Assembly (NCBI GenBank): GCA_036346205.1
Contig: JARFJB010000896.1
Location: 1,582,001 to 1,646,000 of the forward strand
Length of the DNA stretch: 64,000 bases
Source: Vesta saturnalis
Taxonomy: Eukaryota; Arthropoda; Insecta; Coleoptera; Lampyridae
Reading direction: 5' to 3'
Shown here in pieces: positions 11,386-21,652 of the stretch; within the stretch, counting starts at the first letter, position 1, and every line of letters starts with the position of its first letter. The translations under genes were made by a program, and so were the position numbers. The notes below the pieces were generated by a model. That model searched no databases and was not told the origin of the DNA. It worked only from the letters and a program-made list of their open reading frames with translations.

Positions 11386-13180
11386 TTATCCATAAGATAC
11401 ACATTCCCACTTTATATTGTAAGTTAGAGAAAAGATTGTATTGGAGAAAATGCAAGTCGGGCGAATTGGAGTTTTCAGAGGAGGTTTGTGTTTCTGATAG
11501 ATACATAATGTCAGGTTGTAATGATTCAAGGCATTTGTGAATTGTACTAAGTTTAGACCTAAATCCACGGATGTTACAATAATGGATTCAGAAGTGACTA
11601 CTTGGGTCCTGACCATCCGAGTATCCTCATGGGACAAGGTTTTATGTGCGAAATATTTCATCCTAGGAACCGCACCCAACCTTTTGTTAATTCTTAACTC
11701 TCAATCCTATAGCAGGATTACAGTGAAGGCGATGGGAGGAATAGGATGAGGTGACTGACAACCCTTATCAAGCTCAGAATATCGGAGAATCAGTATTAAG
11801 TTGTCTATGGTAAGGGTGGTGGTACCTACTCGACTAAAATGGGTTAGATATGCCTTCCGCCTTTAATTTTATTGCAAAAGCACTTGACCATGTTTGTGTA
11901 ATCGTTTGCTTACCAAACTCATCTCATTTAGGTTAACTGATACGCTCATCAATTGAGGTTCCAGTTATCTTGATAAAAGATGATTACGTAGTAGTTGACA
12001 GCTTCTAACATACATCGATTTGCAGAAAACAGCACTCTGCATTGCGGTTCATCTCAGTTTACTCTTAATACTAATCCATCTTCTATCTCAAAACGTGATT
12101 TGAAAGCTGAAGTGGTCATTTGAATACACAGAGATATTCAAAGTATCCTTAAATAGAAAATTAATCATCTATATAGTTAAATTTAGTGCAAGGTTCAGTG
12201 TTGTCTTGTGTCCTCCAAAAAAGGTCGAACATTTCTTGTTATAAGTATGCGTGTCGCTGATATTACACTTTCAAACTCTACTGTTATCTTAGGAATGACA
12301 GTATTACCAAATCTGTAAAATAAACTTTGTTTCACGTTTAAGCAGTAGTTTACCTTCCGAAAGCCCTTCAGCTATGTAAAGCCCATATTCAACCTGATAT
12401 AGAATGTAAATCTCAGCTCTAGATTGGTGCTCCTCGATGCGCTGTTGTTATCGTTGACCGCATGCAAAGGAGAGAGATTAGATGTATAAGTGATTCGTCC
12501 TGGACTTCTGACATACAGTCCCTTGAGCAAAGAAGTATAGTTATTATTCTTCCTTTGTATTATCGATATTATAATGTTATTGTGCTGCTAAATTACGCTC
12601 TTTGATACTATCTCGTACCACTTTTGCTAGGGATACACTAGTGGCTCATTCGCATCATAAATATGCAGTATTAATTTTAACCTGTTGCGGAACCTGGGGG
12701 GTGGGGGGTTGTGCTCACCCCAGGTGGTACTTTTTGGGAGCGATAAAATTTCACATTAGAATAATAAATGCCTTGGCGAAACCGGGGCCAGCGTTTCCAG
12801 ATCTAGGATTTGCTGAATGATATGAAGCAAAAATGATTTACGGCGGGACTTAATAACTTTACACAATTAAAGACTTTGCTCTTAGAAAATGTAGGCGAAT
12901 AAAGTTTATTTGCATCCTCAGCTACCCTATACAATACATAATAACGCACGTATTCTTTAGAATTCCTGTAAATTCTGGATTGAAATACCTAAACAAGGGG
13001 GCGGCGAATTTCGTCTCTGCTCCCGACGGCAGAAACCCACGCTACGCGACTAATTTTAAGTTGTACTAAACTGGCGCAATCCACATTCTTCTACACCACT
13101 TGTAAGCTGTGGAATGTTCTTCCTAGTTCCTATTTTCCTCTCCTTTAGAATATGAAAAAAATTAAGGCATCTCTTGGTAG
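11386..13180. mobile_element. LINE copy C with inverted 5' part
   Basis: The plus strand from about 11,850 matches the RT and later parts of the LINE at 16.2-18.9 kb: the KAFD..W motif region near 11,880, the strand after it near 11,940-12,000, FADDS-equivalent sequence near 12,020, and the C-terminal domain near 12,600-12,690 and 13,085-13,150 (KLWN.LPSSYFP). Between 11,828 and 11,386, however, the minus strand matches the LINE 5' UTR and the start of the endonuclease ORF. So the 5' part is inverted relative to the 3' part, the layout left by twin priming during LINE insertion. About 1.5 kb of the middle is missing. A foreign segment lies at about 12,690-13,075. Confidence 0.6.
12690..13075. 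other. Insertion inside LINE copy C
   Basis: The LINE C-terminal domain is readable up to about 12,685 and resumes near 13,080, so these roughly 385 bp do not belong to it. The segment starts with a G-rich run (GGGGGGTGGGGGG near 12,700) and is more GC-rich at both ends than its surroundings. No TIR or coding motif was recognised; it may be a short non-autonomous element. Confidence 0.35.
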
Positions 13181-15490
13181 TCCAAAATCCCTATGTATCC
13201 TTTTAAATGTCTTAGTTAAACTTAGTTTAATCAAGACCATGTTTGTTAAAACCTACGCTGGATACAAAAACCGTAATCAATTTACACTAAATCTACTTTG
13301 CATAACCCATTCAAAATGAAAGTCTCCACTCTACGTACGCTACGAAGTGGACCAAGTTACTTGTGAAATGTATGTCATACGTACATAAAACGAGTCAACA
13401 AAATTGAGAAACAAGAAACGTTAGCTCAATTATAATTGGTTAAATATGTCAGAAAATTTACTGTGTAATTAAACTAATTACTCCTAATTCGATGCTGTAT
13501 ACAATAAAACAGATATAGTAATTAATATATTAGATTATAGTTTGTATCGAGACTAAGGTTTCTGTTGAAATCAAATTTCTCTCAACTTGTTAACATTGTG
13601 GTAGAACATTAAATCTTTGAATCACTCTCACTGAGTTTAAGCTGACGATTAATTTAACGACTGTATATTTCAGCAATTAAATTTCGAAGTTTACGATTTT
13701 GTTGTAATATGAAAAATAAGGATGGAAAGTATGGAGTAATTTATAATATTATAGTCGATTAAATAATTATTTCAATTAGATAGTAATCAGTTTCGAATAA
13801 ATTCATTCATGTGTAACCCTGAGTGTTTTGTTATAATTATCAGGTTCTGTTGCGTTAATTAAATTGGTTTTATTACTTAATTACTTAAAGAGGAAATCTA
13901 TGTAATAGACCAGAATGTGAATTTTTCGGAGATGTTATTTATCGAGCAATTTATTTTTAATTAAACACCTTCGCCTGTTATTCTCTATATTGAAATAATA
14001 ATGTTTTATGAAGATTGAGCTTAAAAGCATTAAGTCGTTGAAAAGTGTATTATAGAATTTCCGGATAAAGTGTATAAAAGGCAACCTGAAAACCACAAGC
14101 CGCTTTCTTGTCGTTACGGGTACTACAGATAGCTGTAATATTTTAGACCCTAACTTTGAAGTTTACGAGTAATGGTCAAATACACTTTGTATCTTGGATT
14201 GCTGTAACCATAAACAAGGGGTTGGAATGTTAGTCGCGTACTCTGACATATTGTCGATTACTTTTTTATCAGTTAAATTTTCACCCGGTCTGTATTTCTA
14301 CTTAATTACCGCCACGGGTATAAATCGCCAAATAATAGATTTTTTGGATATATCGACAACGCACGGTTAATTCATCCTTTAGCAGATTGTTGTGTGGGCA
14401 ATATGCATTGTTCCACCATTGATGAACACTTTTATTGTTTTAATAATAAACCTGTAGGTGTGTACATCCCATATTTTTAAGTTAATTTGTATGCGCACGT
14501 CCATAGAAGATGTAAAATTTCGTTCTCTAAAAATTTTATATTATTCTGAAAAATGGACGCGTACACTTTTATGAGAGAAAGCTCGTACATTCATTTTTCA
14601 TTTATCTTTAACTCTTTAATGTTGTCTACCACTACAAAGTTGCCGATAACACAAAAGTTACTGATCTGATTATGTTTTCCATTCAGGTTTGAAAGGTGCT
14701 AAAATGGAGTTAGGTTGTGGATAGTTTGGCTAGAAGGATTTTACTGTGCTGTCACCAAAGGTGTAATGTAAATAATTTATTCAGCAGATGATAATGTTAA
14801 ATAGTTTAGATCACTTTATCCGAATAATCGGATTATTACCCGTAATTAAATTTGAGTTGTTTGGTTACTGCATGTTTATTAGCTATTTATAGACTCTATT
14901 TTTTCTTCAGTATTAAACAAATAGAGACTATATTTGAATTATACCAAAAAATCTGCATTCCTCGATTAAACGATTAATAAATATTGTTATTAAACACATT
15001 TAATACATTATAAAAGAAACACGTTTTTAACTACCAAAAATATTAGAGATTTCTGCCTTTACATATGAATGTGAGAGCGGCTTTATAAAGACACTGTGAA
15101 CAAGAATTTAATTTAATATTTCTTTTAAATGTGAATAATTAACGGTCTTAAATGTACTATGTAAAGTAACAAAGATCCTTTCAGACATTTTAGATACTTA
15201 TTGAATATATTACGTACCTTTAGAGTGCATTTAAAATAACATAGATATTTTTAATTTAGTTTCACCAATCGGCGAAGGTATAAAATACCTACACTAAAGC
15301 AGCCGACATATACAGGTATGGAAAAATATTATCACGGGTCTGACTTATAATAAGTAAAACAAAGACGGTACAATCAGTTCACGTGCTAAGTGAGATAGAA
15401 TACACAACAAACTAAAAGCGCTGATGCCATACATGCGTCTTTTGAGTAGGCTAGTACCCATGACACATTTAATTGCTATTGTCAAACAGA
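13181..15490. other. 2.3-kb AT-rich non-coding stretch
   Basis: No gene, TIR or clear repeat is visible. This is one of the longest featureless stretches in the window. Confidence 0.5.
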
Positions 15491-15530
15491 ATTGAAAATT
15501 AGTGTTTTTTGCAAGTCTGACACAATACTC

Positions 15531-16230
15531 ATGTATTCCACGGAAGAAATAATACTGATTATTAAGAGGTATTATTCAGGAGGCACTTCACAAGAAATAA
15601 TCAGCAGGTTTGCTATTTCCTTTGAAAACAGGCCAATTCCATCAGAAAGTACGATTATGCGTACTGTTTGTAAATTTGAAAGATGTGGATGTTTAAATAA
15701 TTGTAGAAAATGCAGGAGCATTTATGGTAATGATAGTGAGCATCCTGGTCGTAACTTAAATGAAGAGCGCGAACTCGAAGAAATTGCAGTGAGTAGCTTA
15801 GCAGAAACTAATTTCCCGTGCTTTAGCACGATAGGCCAAATTTAGCCTGTTCAGGTCCACAATCATAAAAAAAAATAGTACAAAAATTGCTAAATAAATG
15901 AATATTGAACCAAGAACAGTTCACAATATCTTGAAAAGGAATAAATACCGTTGCTATAAGTTCCAAACTACATAAGGAATTTTTCCAGTAGATCAGCAAA
16001 AGCGTATGGAATTTTGTGAAGATATGATGAATCGGGTTAATGAAAACGAAAGATTTATTGAAAATATTTTGTTTACCGACGAGTGTTCTTTTAACTTACA
16101 TGGCCATCACAATCCGTCTGTTGCTGTTCGTTACTCTCGGGAAAGCAAACACATTAGTATTCCTTACCGGATACAATACCCCCGAAAAGTTAATGTGTGG
16201 GCAGGAATTTTAGGCAATTCCATAATAAGG
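15531..16230 (+). pseudogene. Tc1/mariner-superfamily transposase relic with DUF4817-like N-terminus
   Basis: From 15,531 the frame reads MYSTEEIILIIKRYYSGGTS, followed by IPSESTI and VCKFERCG, the layout of the DUF4817 helix-turn-helix domain that heads many insect Tc1/mariner-like transposases. A second frame from about 15,900 reads PRTVHNIL, and 16,006-16,230 reads ENILFTDECSFNLHG (first catalytic Asp in TDE) and YPRKVNVWAGI, both hallmarks of the DDE core. Stops and a frame change separate the parts. The sequence ends abruptly at about 16,230, where the LINE 5' UTR starts, so the LINE inserted into or truncated it; the second Asp and the last acidic residue are gone. Confidence 0.7.
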
Positions 16231-16796
16231 AGGTACCACCACCCTTGCCATGGGCTCCTTAATATTGGGTCTCTGATTTTATGAGCTCGGTAAGGGCTGT
16301 CGGTTACCTTTTCCATCATCCTTAATCTATTCTCATCCTTATTCTTCCTTCTCGCCCTCACTGCCTCCCTATCGGATTAAAAGTTCCAAATTAAAGATAA
16401 GATGGCTGTGGTTTCTAGGGTAATGAATTCCGGACGTAAAATCCTGCCCCATTCTGATATCCGGGAGGGCAGGGCCCAATCGACCTCGGTCATCGAAATT
16501 ATCAACTTTCTGATTCACTACTGCAACATCCGCGGTATCAGGTCTAATCTTAATGCTATTTACCAACATCTTGAACAATTGCAACCTGATATTTTGTTTC
16601 TATCTGAAACACAAATCTCCTCTGAAAGCTCCTAGTCACCCGACTTGCAATTTCCTCAATACCACCTTCACTCTAACTTTCGATATAAAGGAGGCATATG
16701 TGCCTACATCAAGGACAGAATTGCTTGCAAGAGGGTTTCTTCCTTAGAAAATAAAGATTTTGAAGTGATTTGGTTTAAACGTTCTGGTCCTAATTT

Positions 16797-17237
16797 GTGA
16801 AATTCTACTGTTGCATTTATAGGTGTCCTAATGAGAGTAACTTTCAAGACTTCTTCGATTACCTTAGTATGAAAGTTAACTACCTCCTGTCTCAGTTTCC
16901 ATCTTGCGATATCTCAATTGTAGGCGATTTCAATGTTCATAACTCTAATTGTTCATCTACTATAAATCCCGCTGGTCATAGTGCAGAAACATTCGCTATT
17001 TCATGTGATCTCACACAAATGATTTCTGAACCCACAAGAATCCCTGATAACCGTAACCATACTCCACATCTCCTAGATCACTTTCTTACATCAAACACTC
17101 TTGTTTATAAAACTTCCGTTCTTTTTCCTTTAGGTCTTTGCGACCATTGTCTAATAAAAATCATTTATACTGTACCTAATTCCACTGTTGTTCGCAAAAC
17201 CGATAGAACCTTGTGTTGTTTTAAGTCAGCTCGCTAG
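16797..17237 (+). pseudogene. LINE AP-like endonuclease domain
   Basis: In a LINE this domain nicks the target DNA to prime reverse transcription. Visible motifs are YRCPNESN near the start, ISIVGDFNVHN (GDFN catalytic loop, residues about 38-48), PTRIPD...LLDHFLTSN, and GLCDHCLIK, which matches the C-terminal SDH motif with Ser replaced by Cys. The beginning of the endonuclease lies upstream in other frames (about 16,500-16,790), interrupted by stops, so the protein is not made intact. A 146-codon piece remains open. The same block can be traced in copies A and B, which supports its identity. Confidence 0.7.
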
Positions 17238-17861
17238 AGTGATTTACGGGATTTCTTTGCAACCTTTCCATGACGTGAATATTGTCTTAAGTTGTCCTCT
17301 TCTTCGGACATCGCTCTTTCAGTATGTGAAGTCATCCTCATGGGAATGGAGTTATACATTCCCAAAAAACAGTACCGTATAGGTCATTCACGTTCCCAAC
17401 CCTGGTTCAGTAAGGCTTATGCTGATGCAATATCTTTAAAAAATAAATATTACATTAAATAGAAATCTAATAAATCGGTCGATAGTCATGTAGAATACGT
17501 TGGTGCTACAAATATTTGCAAAAGCCAAATCACTAAAAATAAAAAGTTGTTCGAACAACGAAAACGCAATGAACTAGCTACTATCTCCTTTAGGCAGCCG
17601 TAAATTTTGGTCTTTAGCTAAAGTCATTAGTAAAAACTTTGGAACATCTTCATTTCCCCCCCTGGCGTCTATTGACGGATTGGTAGTTGCTGATTATGTA
17701 GACAAAGCCAATGTTTTTGAAGATCTGTTTGCATCAAATTCGTGTCTCAATGATTCTGGAAAAGGTGTGCCCCTAGTCAACTCTTCTTCATACGCTATGA
17801 AACCAATTCATTTTCGGTACAAGCTCTTGGAATCGATCATTAGTAGGCTTGATCTCCGATT

Positions 17862-17963
17862 TTCTGAGCTCGGTAAGGGCTGCCGGTTACCTTCTTCATC
17901 ATCCTTAATCTATTCTCATACTTATTCTTCCTTCTCGCCCTCACTATCTTCCTATCGGATTCC
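17862..17963 (+). repeat. Copy of the LINE 5' UTR inserted in its RT region
   Basis: The sequence from TCTGAGCTCGGTAAGGGCTG to CTATCGGATT is nearly the same as 16,280-16,376 (about 90 bp, few mismatches), and a diverged version sits at the matching 5'-UTR position of copy C (minus strand, 11,697-11,795). In copy A this place in the RT reads straight through, so in copy D the block is extra and replaces about 15 bp of coding sequence. It disrupts the RT just before the PDGIPA motif. Confidence 0.75.
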
Positions 17964-18083
17964 CAGACGGTATCCCAGCTATTGTCCTAAAGAAATGTTT
18001 CCCCGAACTAGTACCTGTCCTATCTAAGCTCTATACGATCTTTATGCTTTCTGGGGAATTCCCTTCATCATGGAAGTTAGCAA

Positions 18084-18608
18084 ATGTTCAACCTATTCCC
18101 AAAAAAAGGCGATAAGCCCGATCCCTTAAACTACCGACCAATTGCCATCACTTCCATTTTGTCTAAAATCATGGAAAAAGCAATCAATCAGCAACTGCTC
18201 ACGTTCCTTGAAACTAACAAACTCCTAAGTGACCACCAATATGAGTTTAGGCAAAGTCGATCAACAAGCGATCTTCTTTCATATGCGACCCAAGTTTGGA
18301 ACAATACAGTAGAGCAGTCTGGTGATATCTCAAAGGCATTCGACCAAGTTTGGCATAAGTGTTTACTTGCCAAACTCACCTCGTTTGGGTTAAATGATAT
18401 GCTCATCAACTGGGTTTCTAGCTTCCTTGATAAAAAACGAATACGTGTTGTAGTTGATGGCTTTTTTTCAAAAGAAGTTAGCATTAACGCAGGCGTACCA
18501 CAGGGATCCGTTATAGCGCCTACACTTTTTCTGCTGTACATAAATGACCTTATTTCTTCAACAACTAACCCCATCCATTGCTTTGCTGAGGATAGCACTC
18601 TTCACTGA
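18084..18608 (+). pseudogene. LINE reverse transcriptase domain
   Basis: The RT copies the LINE RNA at a nicked target. A 174-codon frame shows LNYRPIAITSILSKIMEK (RT motif 2), HQYEFRQSRST, DISKAFDQVWH (motif 3 with the first catalytic Asp), GVPQGSVIAPTLFLLYIND (motif 4), and FAEDSTLH at the place of the catalytic FADD box. The second Asp-Asp pair is therefore E-D, which should abolish activity. Upstream RT sequence (PDGIPA..., SGEFPSSWKLANV) lies in another frame at 17,965-18,100, split by a 1-nt shift in an A-run near 18,105. Downstream, 18,648-18,857 continues with SNNLVKFNANKSQYCLMS, a typical thumb motif. Confidence 0.8.
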
Positions 18609-18857
18609 AGTTCATCTCAGTCTACTCATAGTGATAATCCACCTTCTATGTCAAATCAAGAAATTAAAGCTCAAATGGCAAATTCAATCAACAAAGACAT
18701 TCAACGTATTCTCGAATGGGGAAGCAATAATCTAGTTAAATTTAATGCTAACAAATCTCAGTATTGCCTTATGTCCGCCAAAAAAGATCGATCATTTCCT
18801 GTTGTAAGTATGAATGGCTCAGTTCTTAAATTTTCAGACTCTGTTACTCTGATTTCG

Positions 18858-20296
18858 TGACGGAGCCCTGGAGAAATAAACAGTGATCAACGACCGTTAT
18901 AATTACTTTCGGATTTGCTCAGTTCTAGTTCGACGAGGTATAAATGGAGGTGTAAAGCTGCTTCGATATAAATTTAAATGTTAGTTACTATTTGTCGATG
19001 CAATTAACAAGGTTATGCACCTAAAACTTTATTTCTCACCTTGGGATCAGCAAAAATTAATAAATAGATTAGATTCTGCATTATTTAATTGTGTGTTAAC
19101 TACTATTAAGAACACTAACTATATTGCAAACAGCTGTTACAACATACACATATAGTTCGGAAGTTTGTCGCTTACTTGTACTTGAATTTTGCTTTTTAAA
19201 ATATACATGGTGATATATGTTAAAATTTTAATACTTGCTAATATGATTGAATTTTTGATTTGTGTTTTGTATTTCTTCCTTTATATGTATAAACGTAGGC
19301 TTTAATGTGCGTTATAACAACGAGAAAGTTATTAGATACTAATGTATTTGTAAATGGTTCGTCCTTCAGCTACAAAATTTATAATTGTTCTTTAATGATC
19401 TATGTGTCACTTTGGGAACTAGAGTGCTTATTATTCAATTCTAGGGGTTTTATTTTATGCATTTAATCATTATTAGTGGCAGTAGTATTGAGTTACCTTA
19501 CTTTTTTTTCTGCTTGAAACTTATGCAATTTCTGCTTATTTCATGTTTGTGAACTATTTAATCTTAGTGGTAGACATCTGGGTAGTACACAATTTGGTTA
19601 ATTACATTTCATTATTTCAGTTTTGTTTGAGTAAAAGAAACGCACTCAAGTTTTAAGGAGTGCTCTTCCTAGAACCGCGGTTCAAAAATTTATTTGCCTT
19701 GATGTCTTTTTTCTAGCCTCCCGGTTCAACAGTGGATGTTTGATAGTGCTGAAATATTTGGTTCTGTTTAATTTTTTTTTAATTCTATGATGATCTTGGG
19801 TTTAGCACTGCAAAAATTAAGTGGGTTAGTATTGTCACGATTTAAGCTTTTTTTTTGTATTCTTATGTGAGGTTTATGGCTACTAGAAGTTAGTTATCAT
19901 ATTTCACGGTATGTGTTGTTTTATAATTACGGTGAAATTTAAAGTTATAAGTACGGTTACCAATTTTGGGTTTAGAGATAATAAAAAGTGTTTTTTTTTA
20001 TTTGGGGGTTGGGTGCGTTAAGCAATATGTAATTGTGTTTAGACCACTAGTATTTTTTTCTCGCCTCTTTCTGGTCAACGTTTGCTTTTATTTTAATTGT
20101 ACCGCAGTCCTTAGTGTGTCCTAACCCCTTTCTTGGTTAGAGGGCGATACAAGTACAAACCAAGTGGTGCCCATCTTAAAAATTTTATAATTCTACGCCA
20201 ACCACACGCCCACGCATTCGAGTTTTTCCGGTTATCTTATACGGAGTTACAGCACATCATCTAGCCTTGGCCATCAGTACCTTTATGCACGTAACA
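18858..20296. repeat. Left copy of a 1.45-kb direct repeat (possible LTR)
   Basis: This stretch aligns along its length with 30,437-31,937 in the same orientation, at roughly 70-80% by eye. Shared blocks include GAGCCCTGGA at the start, AACAGCTGTTAC, TATATGTATAAACGTA, GGTAGACATCTGG, CTCAAGTTTTAAGGAG, TTCTACGCCA, and GTAACA at the end. Both copies begin with TGA and end with ACA, the TG...CA ends expected of LTRs. No coding motif was seen. I found no matching target duplication and no clear primer-binding site, because a Penelope-like element starts within a few bases of the end. Confidence 0.55.
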
Positions 20297-20299
20297 AGA

Positions 20300-20463
20300 C
20301 ATTGAAACAATTTTGCAAAATTTGAAGAATTGAAACGTAATCATAAACCTGATATTAATATAACAGTGATAAACGTATAAAGTCAACTATGGCATACAAT
20401 TTTACTAATGAACGACTAGATCATTAATAAATTAAATACTGTTGAGCTGCCTTGAAGATGACA
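20300..20463 (+). repeat. Left inverted terminal block of Penelope-like element 1
   Basis: The reverse complement of this block matches 28,413-28,577. Shared stretches include ATTGAAACAATTTTG at the outer edge, GCATACAATTTTACTAA with TATAAAGTCAACTATGG in the middle, and GCTGCCTTGAAGATGA at the inner edge. Identity is about 80% by eye. Confidence 0.8.
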
Positions 20464-20488
20464 CCTTTTAAATCTACGGAAATAATAT

Positions 20489-21190
20489 TTGATATGTCAC
20501 ATAAACGCCAAAAATCAAAATCTGATAAACCACTCAAGCAGCAATATAATGGATCACCTCTTGATAATAAAAAAAAAAACAGTTATAAACCTTTCTGGTC
20601 ACACTTTTTTAGATGATCCTATTGAAGCGTTTTCTAAGGGCGGAAATTTTGCGAGAACACCAATAGCAACACCTTTTGAAGATATAATATCCAACACTGA
20701 AAACTCTACTCAATCGTTAGCTTTGGATGTTGCAATTGAAGTTAAATTTAACACTTTTATCATATTCCGTAAAGCAAAACCACCAAAGAGCAACTTATTC
20801 TTTCGTCAACGCCGTGCTCTATTTGATCTTGAACGTAATGAAAGTATAATATTACAATCAGATAAAGGTAATGCAATTATGAACGACTATAGCTTTAAAA
20901 TAGAACAACTGTTGAAACCGCAGAGCTATCGCGAACTACCAAGAGATTATAGAAACATTTTTTTTAAACCAAAGAACTTATTAAATTATCATCTATTCCT
21001 GAAGAAATAAGTAAGAAACTAACTCTGAAGCGCTTTCACCAACACTATATCGTTTACCAAAAATCCATTGCTCTAATGTACCTTTAAGGCCTATTGTTAG
21101 TGCAATTGGTTCTCTTACATATAATCTTGCAAAACATCTTACATTTCGATTACAACCTCAGATAGGTAAAGCACCTAAAAATGTTTCAAA
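20489..21190 (+). pseudogene. Penelope-like reverse transcriptase, N-terminal part
   Basis: Penelope-like elements encode an RT fused to a GIY-YIG endonuclease. Residues read VINLSGHTFLDDP...SKGGNFARTP, then LDLERNESIILQSDKGNAI-type sequence (the conserved DKGNA region near 20,860) and LLKPQSYRELPRD. Past the stop at 21,010 another frame gives LYRLPKIHCSNVPLRPIVS and NLAKHL, the conserved PKIHK...RPIVS RT block (21,040-21,140). The reading ends near 21,190. The catalytic YxDD region is not present; the 110 bp before the BEL/Pao sequence are unidentified. Confidence 0.7.
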
Positions 21191-21312
21191 CCCATTATAA
21201 TCTTCCAGAGTGTATAAATTATCCTGTTAATGTGGAAAAGTATGCATTGGAACCACAAAATGTAACTTTGATAGAAGATGTAAAGTCACAGGAGAAGCAT
21301 TCAGAGGATTGA

Positions 21313-21444
21313 ACATGGTCCTTCGAGCCACCAACATCGGCAACCAGTAAAATTAGTCATGGTCCTTCGAGCCACCAACATCGGCAACCAGTAAAAATGA
21401 ACATGGTCCATCGAGTCACCAACATCGGCAACCAGTAAAATTAA
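21313..21444 (+). repeat. Three 44-bp tandem repeats in the BEL/Pao 5' UTR
   Basis: Units start at 21,313, 21,357 and 21,401. Each holds TGGTCCTTCGAGCC (two changes in the third) followed by ACCAACATCGGCAACCAGTA. The second BEL/Pao element has a single TTGGTCCTTCGAGCC just inside its 5' LTR (52,277-52,291), so the repeated motif is the LTR-proximal sequence, multiplied three times here. Confidence 0.9.
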
Positions 21445-21652
21445 ACATCATCCACCACCAACGGCAGCAGCTATTCAACATCAGCCTATTGAAGACATCA
21501 CCACCACCATCGCCAGAAGAAGTTACAACAGCAAGTCTACCTTTGTAAACTATAAGGATTTATGCCCCTTATAGGAAAGAAGAAACATAACGACAGTGGG
21601 TAAGAAAATCAATCTTTATAAATAAGAAACAACACAAGAGTCAAAGCGAAAA

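Larger units (their letters stand above)
16231..18857 (+). mobile_element. LINE copy D (CR1/Jockey type), best copy of the family
   Basis: Order: 5' UTR (16,231-16,400; shared with the inverted part of copy C), a short AP-endonuclease start (NIRGIRSNL... near 16,520 and LSETQISS near 16,600), the main endonuclease, linker, RT (18,084-18,608), and the beginning of the C-terminal region (to 18,857). The reading frame is broken at several places. The 3' end is missing: LINE sequence stops where the 1.45-kb direct repeat starts with TGACGGAGCC. Inside the RT region a roughly 100-bp piece of the element's own 5' UTR is inserted (17,862-17,963). Copies A, B and C in this window are older relatives. 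Confidence 0.8.

Noticed and set aside
18188..18598. Minus-strand ORF of 136 codons
   Set aside because: It is the antisense shadow of the LINE RT.
21313..21444. CRISPR-like regularly spaced repeats
   Set aside because: The 44-bp units are directly adjacent with no unique spacers and belong to a retrotransposon 5' UTR.
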